A DNA stretch of 64,000 bases from Lewinellaceae bacterium (lineage in GTDB: Bacteria; Bacteroidota; Bacteroidia; Chitinophagales; Saprospiraceae), in the NCBI GenBank assembly GCA_020636255.1, contig JACJYE010000002.1:248001-312000 (forward strand). Direction: 5' to 3'. Shown piece after piece: positions 8,645 to 16,874 of the stretch. Numbering within the stretch: position 1 is the first letter of the stretch; each line of letters begins with the position of its first letter. The notes beneath the pieces are model-generated. The model did not search any database. It had not been told where the DNA came from and worked only from the letters and a program-made list of their open reading frames with translations. The position numbers were made by a program, and so were the translations under genes.

Positions 8645-9475
8645 ATGGACTTCAAAGAACTCGAAACACAGATCAAGGAGCTCATCGCCAAGGATGAGAT
8701 GGAGACGGCCATAAAATTAATGGTAACGTATTTCCAGAAGGACAGCAGGCTGGACGAGATCATCCTGCAGTCGGGCCGGTACTTTGCCCTGCGCAAAGAA
8801 CAGATGAGCGGGACCGCCGACCGGGAAGAGCTCAACAAAAATTTCAACCAGCTCCGCATGAACATACTGGGATTCCTGAAATCCGAACAGGAAGAATCAG
8901 CTTATAAATCCCAGGTGTTCGGGGCCGAAGCCCCACAGAGCGGACAGGACCTGGTCCCCGTATTTTTTAGCCTGGGCTCGCCTCATAAAGAATCTCAGGT
9001 GGAGTATGTCGAAAAGCTAAAGGAGCACCTGAGCAAGTACCAGGTCGGGCTTATCTCTCTGGAAGAGGGCGACTGGGATAATTTGGACCCCCTATCGCCC
9101 ATCAGGCGGAAGATGGAAAAATGCTGCGGCTGCCTTTCGCTCGCCATGGAGCGGTCCTTCGTCAAAGAGGGTATCGTAAAAAGGGAAAGCCATCAGGAAA
9201 AAGCCATCACCAACCAGAGCTTTGCTACCCCGTGGATGCATATCGAAGCCACACTGGCCTACCAGCTGGAGCTCCCTTTCCTGATCCTCAAAGAAAAGGA
9301 CATCAGAAGCGAAGGCATGCTGGATGACAGCCTGTTCGAATGGCGGATCGTCAAGATCGACCCCACCAAACCCCAGGAACTGGAGGAATACCCCATCAAA
9401 TCCTTCATCCGGATGTGGGTTGAAGAAATAAAAAAATTCCAGGCGAAAAAGGCTGGCCTCCAAACAAGCTCTTAA
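8645..9475 (+). CDS. Orphan EAD11-like plus TIR/NDT-like domain protein, candidate conflict effector
   Basis: A 276-residue cytosolic protein with two parts. Residues about 4-80 form a helical module (IKELIAKDEMETAIKLMVTY ... SGRYFALRKEQ ... MNILGFL) with the spacing and key residues of effector-associated domain 11, an adaptor typical of Bacteroidota NTP-dependent conflict systems. Residues about 102-245 form a Rossmann-like alpha/beta domain beginning VPVFFSLGS. It contains PLSPIRRKMEKC, CLSLAMER and WMHIEATLAYQLELPFLILK, and the arrangement recalls TIR-like or nucleoside-deoxyribosyltransferase-like NAD-directed domains, with Glu201 as a candidate catalytic residue. No partner NTPase, protease or second EAD gene is adjacent. 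The last codons lie inside a dispersed repeat. The EAD11 call is fairly firm; the effector class is inferred. Confidence 0.7.
   Translation: MDFKELETQIKELIAKDEMETAIKLMVTYFQKDSRLDEIILQSGRYFALRKEQMSGTADREELNKNFNQLRMNILGFLKSEQEESAYKSQVFGAEAPQSGQDLVPVFFSLGSPHKESQVEYVEKLKEHLSKYQVGLISLEEGDWDNLDPLSPIRRKMEKCCGCLSLAMERSFVKEGIVKRESHQEKAITNQSFATPWMHIEATLAYQLELPFLILKEKDIRSEGMLDDSLFEWRIVKIDPTKPQELEEYPIKSFIRMWVEEIKKFQAKKAGLQTSS
9456..9474 (-). repeat. Copy of dispersed AGAGCTTGTTTGGAGGC repeat at the 3' end of the EAD11-like gene
   Basis: On the minus strand this reads TAAGAGCTTGTTTGGAGGC. The 17-mer AGAGCTTGTTTGGAGGC recurs exactly at 26605-26621, and near-identical arms form a palindrome at 27489-27546. 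The repeat supplies the final codons and the stop of the EAD11-like gene. A partial match in the opposite orientation (TAAAAGCTTGTT) lies at 8621-8632, just before that gene's start. Confidence 0.65.
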
Positions 9476-9519
9476 ATGATTTTCCCCCTATCCCTGGCCG
9501 TCACACCATAGCTTGCCCG

Positions 9520-9900
9520 TTAGAGCCGTTCAGGGTTTTCGCAGAATATCCAGCCGTGGAACATCCCGATAGCCACCGTCCCGTCGCGGGCATCGATGGC
9601 ATAGGTATCCGCACGCCCGAAGGTGATCGTAGAGCTATCGAGGCCCGGCAGGATCACATCGGCCTTGTTCCAGGCCAGCCCGGCATCGGTTGAGCGGAAG
9701 TAGAGCGGATGGCCGTCGACACCTTCATATTCGGCGCCGCCATTGCCCAAAGGCGTCGTGATACAAATGACGTGAATGGTTTTGTTGATCATACGCTCTG
9801 AAGGTGCGAATAAACACCAAAATTCCCGCCTTGCGGTAGAACTAAAGGATACCTGGGCTTTAAACCGACATTTTTTAAAGGGAAATTTGAACAATCCCAC
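9520..9900 (-). pseudogene. Remnant of a secreted BNR/sialidase-like protein
   Basis: The frame encodes a short stretch resembling part of a beta-propeller exo-alpha-sialidase or BNR protein (HVICITTPLGNGGAEYEG, then HPLYFRSTDAGLAWNKADVI). It begins without a signal peptide and ends just after AIGMFHG, where homologous proteins should continue for several hundred residues. An internal ATG at 9792 would start the recognisable part. The rest of the 9476-9969 interval holds nothing else recognised. Both ends being lost suggests a decayed copy next to the repeat at 9456. Confidence 0.5.
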
Positions 9901-9969
9901 AACTACCCCATTTACTTCAATGTTTAAACTCTGTAAGCTATATCATAGTACACGAAGCCAACTGCAAAC

Positions 9970-10419
9970 ATGAAAATTGAAGAAGCTATTCAGCAAACCC
10001 GGCCATTCCGAAACGGCAAACACAAAGCTGCTGTCAACCTGATCTTCACAGCCAACTGGCTGCAGGATTGTATCAAAGAAGCGCTCAAGCCTTACGATAT
10101 TACGATACAGCAGTATAACGTACTGCGGGTGCTGAAAGGCGCCGGCAAACCGATCAGCACTTCCACGATCCGGGAACGGTTGCTGGACAAAATGGCCGAT
10201 ACTTCACGAATGGCCGACCGTTTATTTCAAAAAGGGTTGGTTGAAAGGAAAGAATGTGGCTATGATAAAAGGCTGGTCGACATCAGCCTCAGCAAATCGG
10301 GCGAATTGCTGCTGGAGAACCTGGATACGATCAACCCCCAGCTGGACGCATGCTTCAACAAGCTCACCGAAGAGGAAGCCCTTCTGCTCAGCGACCTGCT
10401 CGATAAAGCCAGGGGATAG
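9970..10419 (+). CDS. MarR family transcriptional regulator
   Basis: A 149-residue winged-helix protein with the MarR layout: an N-terminal dimerisation helix, a helix-turn-helix around ITIQQYNVLRVLKGAGKPIS, and a wing DTSRMADRLFQKGLVERKEC followed by the conserved DKRLVDISLSKSGELLL. Such regulators usually repress a neighbouring operon and respond to small ligands. Its neighbours are a sialidase remnant and, on the other strand, a DUF3298 lipoprotein, so the target is not obvious and self-regulation is likely. Confidence 0.92.
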   Translation: MKIEEAIQQTRPFRNGKHKAAVNLIFTANWLQDCIKEALKPYDITIQQYNVLRVLKGAGKPISTSTIRERLLDKMADTSRMADRLFQKGLVERKECGYDKRLVDISLSKSGELLLENLDTINPQLDACFNKLTEEEALLLSDLLDKARG

Positions 10420-10442
10420 GCGTTCTCTTCTGCGAAGAGGGT

Positions 10443-10478
10443 AAAAAAAAACAGCCCCCTCGCAAAAGCAGAGCTGTT
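10443..10478 (-). terminator. Rho-independent terminator for the minus-strand DUF3298 gene
   Basis: Read on the minus strand, AACAGCTCT pairs with GGGGGCTGTT through a short loop and is followed directly by a run of eight or nine T. It lies about 165 bases after the stop of the gene ending at 10644 and also faces the convergent MarR gene. Confidence 0.55.
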
Positions 10479-10596
10479 CAATAGTGTTTATGATTCCCCA
10501 TTGTAATTCCAAAAGCATCTGGCAGCGCTGTTCTTCTATGCCGCTTTTCTATCTTCGCTGGCCAGTTTGATAAAACAAAGATAAGCAATGCGGACA

Positions 10597-10634
10597 GGAA
10601 AATCGCGACAAACAGGGTGGAAAATCGCGACAAA
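10597..10634. repeat. Two direct copies of the 16-mer GGAAAATCGCGACAAA
   Basis: Perfect 16-base copies lie at 10597-10612 and 10619-10634, a 22-base period or about two helical turns. Nearby sequence is non-coding. Paired direct repeats of this type are typical of transposase or regulator binding sites, for example at a solo transposon end, but no transposase gene is present here. Confidence 0.6.
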
Positions 10635-10643
10635 TAGCCATTC

Positions 10644-11309
10644 CTACCGCAGTTTTCCTTTTAGCTCCGAAAACGCGGCCCGGATCGCTTTGGGTTCGGG
10701 TTCCATCACTTCGGGATACAATACCTTGTAGAATTCGATAAAATCGCCACCGATGGTGAAGGTAGCCAGGTCGGCATCCGTTACATCCGCCTTCACCTTA
10801 AAGCGGGCCTCGATCTTGTCCTGAATGCGCGCCCGCAGCAGGCTCTGGTAATCTACGCCCGGTTTAAAAAGCTGGGCCAGCCCGATCAGCTTTTTTGCCG
10901 ACGGGTCGTAGTTGATATTGTGGAAGTCGTATTGCAGGGTAGAAGTGCCGGGCACAGCCCATTCGTATACCTGCCTGATGCTGACTACTGTATCGCTCAC
11001 CTGAACAACCTGGTATTCCGACGTCATAACCCTGTTCTCGGAGTTGAAGCCCTGAATAAAGGCCTCGAAATTATCGATCGCCGATTTCAACGCGGCCTGC
11101 ACGGCCTGGTTGAAGGCCAGGTCTTCCCGGATGCCGGGATAGGTAACCTGAGCAGAGTAATGCTTCACCGTATCCTCCCGGGTAAAGGTGATGGAAACGA
11201 GTTCCGGCGCAGGGCCGGGTATCCGTTTAGCCTGCTGGCCGCCCTGCTGGTCGGGTGCGCAGCCCGCCAGGAAGCCAAAGGCCAGAAAGAAAAAAACATA
11301 CTGTCTCAT
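10644..11309 (-). CDS. DUF3298/RsiV-type lipoprotein
   Basis: A 221-residue protein with a good lipobox (FLAGC, Cys17), so it is probably anchored in the envelope. The body (SITFTREDTVKHYSAQVTYP ... FNQAVQAALKSAIDNFEAFI) and the C-terminal half (LIGLAQLFKPGVDYQSLLRA ... FTIGGDFIEFY) fit the DUF3298 fold, which occurs in RsiV-like anti-sigma factors and PdaC-like deacetylases. The anti-sigma membrane helix is absent, so it is the stand-alone form, of unknown function. It follows the sugar dehydrogenase gene by 5 bases and is probably co-transcribed with it. Confidence 0.8.
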   Translation of the reverse strand: MRQYVFFFLAFGFLAGCAPDQQGGQQAKRIPGPAPELVSITFTREDTVKHYSAQVTYPGIREDLAFNQAVQAALKSAIDNFEAFIQGFNSENRVMTSEYQVVQVSDTVVSIRQVYEWAVPGTSTLQYDFHNINYDPSAKKLIGLAQLFKPGVDYQSLLRARIQDKIEARFKVKADVTDADLATFTIGGDFIEFYKVLYPEVMEPEPKAIRAAFSELKGKLR

Positions 11310-11314
11310 CTGTT

Positions 11315-12925
11315 CTATTGTTTAACCAGCGGCCGCACGATCTGCCGGCCGTCCTTATCTACGATCAGCAGGTAGGCGCCGGAAGCCAGGCCGGGCAGTT
11401 CGATCTGTTCTGAAAATTCCTGAACGCCATGGCTGTTGCGCTGCCAGACAACCTGGCCTTCCGCATTTTGCAGCCGTATCCGGAAATTGCCCGGCTGCAG
11501 CGCCGCGAACTCCAGGCGGAAATTCCCGTCAAAGGGGTTGGGAGAAACAGACAGGGCCCGAAGGCCCAGGCTCTCCAGCGAATTGACTATGATTTCCACC
11601 GCTTCTGAAGCCAGCGTGCAGCCGTTCCCGTCGGCTACCTGTACGGAATAACTCCCGCTCTCCTCCGCCGTAAAAGCGGCCCCGGCAGCATCCTCTATGG
11701 GCTGCCCGCCGAGCAGCCATTGATAGGAGACATAACCGGCCGGCGCCGTAAGCACATTATCTTCGGCAGTGATCACAGGAATAGGCTGGGCCGCGCAGTT
11801 GACCCGCACCCGGAATATATTGCCAGAGCCGATGCCCGCTACGAACAGCTCGCCGGCCTTGTTCTCTCCAAAGGAGACGAATTCGCTGTTGGTAGTGTTG
11901 ATCAGCTCGGTGTTCACCCATCCACCCTGGCCGTCGGGCTCGAGAGACCAGAAACGGCCCGAGCAGTAATCGGCATAGATGTATTTACCGTAAAGAGCAG
12001 GAAAGGCAGAACCGCGGTAGACGAAGCCCCCGGTGATCGAACAGCCCACACTATTGTTGTTGGCGTAAACGTGTATGGGTGAAACGTATGAACTGGAGGG
12101 GCCGCAGCCGCTGCTGTTGTAGGGCGCCAGGCCCTCATAACAACGCCAGCCATAGTTCTCACCGCCAGCGCTGGAAGCAGGCTGAAAATCGACCTCTTCC
12201 CAGGAATCCTGCCCGACATCGCCAATCCACATGTCGCCGGTAAGGCGGTCGAAGCTGAAGCGCCAGGGGTTACGCAGGCCCAGCGCCCATATCTCATCGG
12301 CCGTACTGTCATCATCGACGAAGGGGTTGTCGGGGGGGATGGCGTACGGGTTGCCGTTATCGACATCGATGCGGTGCATCTTTCCGAGCAATGCCATTCT
12401 CGTCTGGCCCGAGTTGAGCGGGTCGCCGCCGAGCCCACCGTCGCCCAGGCCAAAATAAAGGTAACCGTCGGGGCCGAAATTAAGGTCGCCGGCGTTGTGG
12501 TTACTGTAGGGCTGATCCACTTCCAGCAGGATGAGCTCGCTGTTGGGGTCGGCCAGGTTGGGGTCGGCGGCAGAGCGGCTGAAGCGGGAGATACGGGTAT
12601 CGCCGTCGTTATTGGTATAATTGACAAAAAAATAGCCGTTATTTTCGTAGTCAGGGTGAAAGGCCAACCCCAGCAGCCCGCGCTCACTGGCAACCGAGTT
12701 GACACGGGAGTCGATGTCGAGGAAAGGCTGCGGCAGCGGGTGGCCATCGCCGTCGATGATGCTGATGTATCCGGCCTTTTCTACAACGAAAAGGCGCTCA
12801 TCACCAGCGTTTGTGATATCTACCGGCTGGGAAAACCCGGAAGCATAAACTTCCAGTTGAATAGCATTTTGCGCAGTGGAGAAAAAAGCTGCAAAAAGGA
12901 ATGCAATGAGAATAATGGGCTTCAT
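11315..12925 (-). CDS. Secreted PQQ-dependent glucose/sorbosone dehydrogenase-like protein with T9SS sorting domain
   Basis: A 536-residue product starting MKPIILIAFLFAAFFSTAQ, a clear signal peptide. A longer upstream reading frame exists but lacks any signal. Residues about 25-370 form the six-bladed GSDH propeller, with ERGLLGLAFHPDYENNGYFF, LYFGLGDGGLGGDPLNSGQ and ENYGWRCYEG. It is followed by an Ig-like segment with YVSYQWLLGGQPI and a C-terminal type A sorting domain (SVSPNPFDGNFRLEF to the end) for type IX secretion and surface attachment. The substrate is probably an aldose or another polyol; this is not provable from sequence. It forms a two-gene unit with the DUF3298 lipoprotein. 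Confidence 0.9.
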   Translation of the reverse strand: MKPIILIAFLFAAFFSTAQNAIQLEVYASGFSQPVDITNAGDERLFVVEKAGYISIIDGDGHPLPQPFLDIDSRVNSVASERGLLGLAFHPDYENNGYFFVNYTNNDGDTRISRFSRSAADPNLADPNSELILLEVDQPYSNHNAGDLNFGPDGYLYFGLGDGGLGGDPLNSGQTRMALLGKMHRIDVDNGNPYAIPPDNPFVDDDSTADEIWALGLRNPWRFSFDRLTGDMWIGDVGQDSWEEVDFQPASSAGGENYGWRCYEGLAPYNSSGCGPSSSYVSPIHVYANNNSVGCSITGGFVYRGSAFPALYGKYIYADYCSGRFWSLEPDGQGGWVNTELINTTNSEFVSFGENKAGELFVAGIGSGNIFRVRVNCAAQPIPVITAEDNVLTAPAGYVSYQWLLGGQPIEDAAGAAFTAEESGSYSVQVADGNGCTLASEAVEIIVNSLESLGLRALSVSPNPFDGNFRLEFAALQPGNFRIRLQNAEGQVVWQRNSHGVQEFSEQIELPGLASGAYLLIVDKDGRQIVRPLVKQ

Positions 12926-13073
12926 CGTTTTTTTTGAGGTGAAGATATTGAAAATATCGGCTGCAGGACAGCACGTTTTTGTCGACAAGCTGTCACCTTT
13001 GGAGAAGGCAGCCCGTTTGATCCTTGGACGTACCAATGCGAAGCTTTATTTTTAAGCCGTCAAATACAAAACT

Positions 13074-14012
13074 ATGATGCTGAACAAAGCCCTGATAATA
13101 CTACTGGCCTTAAGCCTGCATACCCTGGCCAGCGGCCAGCGGTCCAACATTTACCTGTTTGATATCCGGCAGGATGACGGCGGGAAGATCAGCCTTGCCG
13201 ACCCGCGCTTCCTGACGGCATTCAACGCCCAGGGCGTGAATACCGACCCATCCTTCTTTTCGCCAAACGAGCTCTACATCGTGTCGCAGCTGGCCAATGC
13301 TATCCAGACAGATATCTACAAGCTCGACCTGATAAAATTTACCAAAACACAGGTGACCTCCACTCCGGAAAGCGAAACCGCTCCGGCGCGTATGCCCGAT
13401 ATGTACAACTTTTCCGCCATACGCAGGGAAAAAGATGGCCGCGACAGCCTGCTGCGCCTCTGGCAATTCCCCGTCGACCAGCTGACCAACGGCAAACCGC
13501 TTTTCAAATACCTCAGTGGGGTGGAAGAATACTACTGGCTCAACAGCCGCGATATCGTCATCTACAAAGGCGGCGACCCTACCACCCTATCCATCATGGA
13601 CACCAACAACGACAAGCTGGAGACCATCGCTACCAATGTCGGCCACACTTTTGCCCGGATGCCCAACGGCAACCTCGCTTTTGTTCAGAAGAGCCGTTAC
13701 GACGACTGGAAGCTGATGGAGAAAAACCTCTACCGCCCCAAGGAAGTGCCTCGCACCATTATCGAGACCCTGCCCGGCGCCGAGCATTTTGCCGTACTGC
13801 CCGACGGGACCTTCCTCATGGCCAAGGGCAGCAAGATCTACAAGTACAACAAATTTTCGGATGACAACTGGAAAGAGGCCGTCGACCTGCGCTTCTATGA
13901 GATCCGCAACATCACCAAGCTAGTGGTCGGCCCCGAACGCGTCGTTTCCACCGGAACGGGTAAAGGCCAAACCACGGGCTTTGCAACGCCTATCGCCATC
14001 GTCGCGGAATGA
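13074..14012 (+). CDS. Secreted TolB-like beta-propeller protein
   Basis: A 312-residue protein with a signal peptide (about 1-22, ending ASGQ). The mature part has repeated four-strand blades such as TDPSFFSPNELYIVSQ, REKDGRDSLLRLWQFP and MPNGNLAFVQKSRYDD, which resemble TolB/WD40-like periplasmic propellers. No catalytic motif is visible. Its stop overlaps the start of the next gene by 4 bases (ATGA), so the two are translationally coupled. Confidence 0.75.
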   Translation: MMLNKALIILLALSLHTLASGQRSNIYLFDIRQDDGGKISLADPRFLTAFNAQGVNTDPSFFSPNELYIVSQLANAIQTDIYKLDLIKFTKTQVTSTPESETAPARMPDMYNFSAIRREKDGRDSLLRLWQFPVDQLTNGKPLFKYLSGVEEYYWLNSRDIVIYKGGDPTTLSIMDTNNDKLETIATNVGHTFARMPNGNLAFVQKSRYDDWKLMEKNLYRPKEVPRTIIETLPGAEHFAVLPDGTFLMAKGSKIYKYNKFSDDNWKEAVDLRFYEIRNITKLVVGPERVVSTGTGKGQTTGFATPIAIVAE

Positions 14013-14662
14013 GCCGCCGCTTTTATATGAACTGCAAAAACAGACAGGCACTGCGCTTTGTAGTAATAACATTCGCTTTCCTTATGCTAGCCCTTGCCGG
14101 CCATACACAAAGTGAAGGGGCCTATGCCCGCGCCATAAAGAAACACCGCAGGCATTATAAAAAGGAATTCCTCAAAGAGGAACGATCACCGCTCGACAGG
14201 GCCGGCGTGAAGGAACTGCGCTTTTTTCCGCCCGATGAGCGGTATCGCGTGAGCTGCACCTTCGAACGTACGCCCGATGCCGAAGCCTTTGACATGGCCA
14301 CCTATAGCGGCATTACCAAACCCTATGTAAAATACGGCGCCGCCACCTTTCAGCTAAAAGGGCAAACGCTCCGGCTGGCCGTCTACCAGAGCCTGCAACT
14401 CCGCCAGATGCCCATGTATCGCGACTACCTGTTCATCCCCTTCAAAGACCCTACCAACGGGGAAGAGACTTACGGCGGCGGCCGATATATGGACATTCGC
14501 ATGAGCGATATCCGGGACGGCGAGCTCACCCTGGATTTTAACAAGGCCTACAATCCTTACTGCGCCTACAGCGACGGCTACAACTGCCCCATTCCACCCG
14601 AAGAAAACCACCTGGACATTCCGGTAGAAGCGGGTGAGATGGGTTATAAAAAACATGAGTAG
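14009..14662 (+). CDS. DUF1684 family secreted protein
   Basis: A 217-residue protein with an N-terminal hydrophobic signal (about residues 15-32). The body carries the DUF1684 features: HRRHYKKEFLKEERSPLD, the LRFFPPDERYRVSCTFER segment, FIPFKDPTNGEETYGGGRY and the C-terminal AYNPYCAYSDGYNCPIPPEE. These conserved Cys, Tyr and Asn residues suggest a binding site, but the function is unknown. The start overlaps the TolB-like gene; an alternative ATG at 14027 is possible. It ends 2 bases before the convergent LytTR regulator gene. Confidence 0.88.
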   Translation: MSRRFYMNCKNRQALRFVVITFAFLMLALAGHTQSEGAYARAIKKHRRHYKKEFLKEERSPLDRAGVKELRFFPPDERYRVSCTFERTPDAEAFDMATYSGITKPYVKYGAATFQLKGQTLRLAVYQSLQLRQMPMYRDYLFIPFKDPTNGEETYGGGRYMDIRMSDIRDGELTLDFNKAYNPYCAYSDGYNCPIPPEENHLDIPVEAGEMGYKKHE

Positions 14663-14664
14663 AA

Positions 14665-15390
14665 CTACTCAAAAAAGATCTCCTGCACCACTTCGTCCCG
14701 TTTACTTCGGCTGATGGGTATCTTATGGGGGCCTATTTCCAGCATATTGCCATTGAGGGCCTGCACTTTGCTTTTGGCCACGATATACGATTTGTGCACG
14801 CGCAGGAACAGGCCCGGAGGTAGTATCTCTTCCAGGTTTTTCAGGCTTTCCAGGGTGACGTGGCGGGCATCCTGACAGACGAAGCGCACGTATTCCTTGA
14901 GGCCTTCGATAAAGAGGATATCCTCAAACCGGACCTTAACGACCTTACCATCCACTTTGATGGAGAAAAAGTCGCGGCTGTGCTGGGGCATGATAAACTG
15001 GGGCGCGCTTCCCTCCTCCCCTGCTTTAGGGGCCAGAAGCTCCCGCGCTTTTTGGAGGGCCTGCAGAAAACGCTCGAAAGAAAATGGCTTGAGCAGGTAA
15101 TCGACAGCGTTTAGGCCGAAGGCTTCCACGGCGTAATCGGAATAAGCCGTCGTAAAGATGGTGAGCGGCGGGTTTTTCAGGCTTCGCAGCAGTTGGTTGC
15201 CGGTGAGCGTAGGCATCTGAATGTCCAGGAACATGAGGTCGACAGGCTGCTGGTTCAGGATCTCCAGGGCCTTCATAGGCGTTTTCGCCCGGCCGACGGC
15301 CTCGATATCCGGTACCTTATCGATAAAGGCCTCCAGCAGGTTCAGCGCCAGAAATTCATCATCCACCAATAGTGCCCGGATCTTTTGCAT
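14665..15390 (-). CDS. LytTR-type response regulator
   Basis: A 241-residue regulator. The receiver domain (1-120) has the acidic pair VDDE, phospho-acceptor Asp in LMFLDIQMP, the Thr in FTTAY and Lys in LLKPF. A LytTR DNA-binding domain follows (about 140-240, FSIKVDGKVVKVRFEDILFI ... LRVHKSYIV). It is encoded 21 bases after its sensor kinase and is almost certainly phosphorylated by it. LytTR proteins bind pairs of direct repeats about 21 bp apart. Confidence 0.95.
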   Translation of the reverse strand: MQKIRALLVDDEFLALNLLEAFIDKVPDIEAVGRAKTPMKALEILNQQPVDLMFLDIQMPTLTGNQLLRSLKNPPLTIFTTAYSDYAVEAFGLNAVDYLLKPFSFERFLQALQKARELLAPKAGEEGSAPQFIMPQHSRDFFSIKVDGKVVKVRFEDILFIEGLKEYVRFVCQDARHVTLESLKNLEEILPPGLFLRVHKSYIVAKSKVQALNGNMLEIGPHKIPISRSKRDEVVQEIFFE

Positions 15391-15411
15391 AGTTCAGCAG
15401 TATTGATCAGG

Positions 15412-16431
15412 TTAACGAATGGCCAGGCTCAGCTCCAGGGCAAAGGAATCTTCCTGTTCATCAATATTCAGGCGGTAGTGCCCCGGGTATTTCAACTGAA
15501 GCCTTTTTTCTATATTATCAAGCCCCACACCCCCTACCCTGTCCTTCTGCCGCTGGCGGTTGTCTTTGCTGTTGAGGGTGGAAAAGTGTAGATTTTCCGC
15601 ATCGGCCGTAAGCTTTATCCGGGCATAAGCCTTGTCGTTGGTATCGAAATCGCAGTGCTTAAAGCAGTTCTCAACGATAGGGATCAGGATCATCGGCTCC
15701 ACCCTGATACCTTCCAGCGCGCCTTCAGTATGGTATGAGATATCCAGCGGCTCCTCGCTGCGCATCTGGAACAGCTCGATATACTCCCCGATCTGCCGTG
15801 CCTCCCGCTCCAGAGCTACCTGCTCTTCCCTGCCGTCATACACGACATACCGCAGCAGGTTGGACAGCCGGAGCACCATGTCCGGCGTTTTATCCGAGCC
15901 TGCTACGGCCAGAGAATAAATATTGTTGAGCGTATTGAACAGGAAATGCGGGTTTATCTGCGCGCGAAGGAACTGCAGTTGCGCTTCCTGCTGTTCCCGG
16001 ATGATAGCGAGGTTCCGATGTTCATTTTCATAACGGTTGGCCAACATCTGGTAAAATGTACTGGCAACAAGTATGGAGGCACTGGTCAGCAGGGCTCCTA
16101 TACGCCATCTACTTGCTTCACTACTCCTGATAATGATTTCACGGTCGATCTCAGGGAAGAACATGTTGAGGCGCACCCGCAATTCCACTATAACGGCCAA
16201 CAGGGCCAGGTTGGCCAAAGCGAAAGCCAGATAACGCTTCTGCTCCAGGTAGCGGTCAACAAAGTATAAGTTGCCGTAAAAGATGATAGCCATGGGCAAC
16301 ACATTGGCCAACCCACGCAGCACGTTAAGGTGCCACGGATAAAACCGGCCGAAAATAATGCCGTACACCAGCAGGAAACTCAGCCATACTCCAAAATGGG
16401 CCAGTATTTTCAGGTTCAGGTTGGTCGTCAT
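15412..16431 (-). CDS. LytS-type sensor histidine kinase
   Basis: A 339-residue membrane kinase with four predicted helices in the first 150 residues. A His_kinase domain follows, in which the phospho-acceptor His lies in QINPHFLFNTLNNIYSLAV, and the HATPase part has VEPMILIPIVENCFKH and GGVGLDNIEKRL. There is no periplasmic sensor domain, so the membrane part probably senses the envelope state or a lipid-soluble ligand. It is the first gene of a two-gene operon with the LytTR regulator and has a consensus -7 element 24 bases upstream. Confidence 0.95.
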   Translation of the reverse strand: MTTNLNLKILAHFGVWLSFLLVYGIIFGRFYPWHLNVLRGLANVLPMAIIFYGNLYFVDRYLEQKRYLAFALANLALLAVIVELRVRLNMFFPEIDREIIIRSSEASRWRIGALLTSASILVASTFYQMLANRYENEHRNLAIIREQQEAQLQFLRAQINPHFLFNTLNNIYSLAVAGSDKTPDMVLRLSNLLRYVVYDGREEQVALEREARQIGEYIELFQMRSEEPLDISYHTEGALEGIRVEPMILIPIVENCFKHCDFDTNDKAYARIKLTADAENLHFSTLNSKDNRQRQKDRVGGVGLDNIEKRLQLKYPGHYRLNIDEQEDSFALELSLAIR

Positions 16432-16454
16432 AATCCGGCTCTGCCCTTTTTTTC

Positions 16455-16462
16455 CAAAACTA
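16455..16462 (-). promoter_or_regulatory. Predicted -7 element TAGTTTTG of the LytS/LytTR operon
   Basis: On the minus strand the octamer matches the Bacteroidota primary-sigma -7 consensus TAnnTTTG exactly. It sits 23 bases upstream of the kinase start, giving a short leader. A weak -33 element may lie near 16482-16487. Confidence 0.5.
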
Positions 16463-16540
16463 CAACATCACCCCTGTTTGACCTAAAACTTTCAACGAAT
16501 AGCATGCTGCAGCCTATGAATGGAAGTAGGCGCCAGGGCC

Positions 16541-16733
16541 GCACGTCGGCAGGTTGAGCGCAGCGAAATCCCGAAGGCCATTGGGACTGTTCAAAGTTGC
16601 AGGTTTCACGTTTAAAATTGGCCTGGATATCAAAGGATTGCGAGAGACTATCCCAATCACCTTATCCCCAAGTCTCCAAGTCTCCCTATCCCCAAGTCTC
16701 CAAGTCTCCAAGCCTCCCCATCCCCAAATCTCT
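16541..16733. repeat. Non-coding repeat-rich spacer with 8-mer tandem array
   Basis: The 443-bp gap between the kinase and the lipoprotein gene holds no gene. At 16541-16579 is a 39-base segment (GTCGGCA..TTGAGC..CAG.GAAATCCCG) that recurs near 22184-22222. At 16670-16733 is an array of eight 8-base units, five of them variants of AAGTCTCC interspersed with CTATCCCC-like units. Such arrays are common between genes of this genome type. Confidence 0.7.
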
Positions 16734-16874
16734 CCCGGAAAGTACCTTACATCAGCATATCGGCCAATGGTTGAAGAATCCCCACCGTTCATTGAATAAA
16801 TTTTCAAGCCGCTGCGTTTCCGGGCACCTTTGTTGCCGTTAATCAACATTTACTCACTACCAACAATTTAAACC

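Noticed and set aside
10420..10643. tRNA or small RNA in the gap after the MarR gene
   Set aside because: No cloverleaf could be folded; the structure is explained by a terminator and direct repeats.
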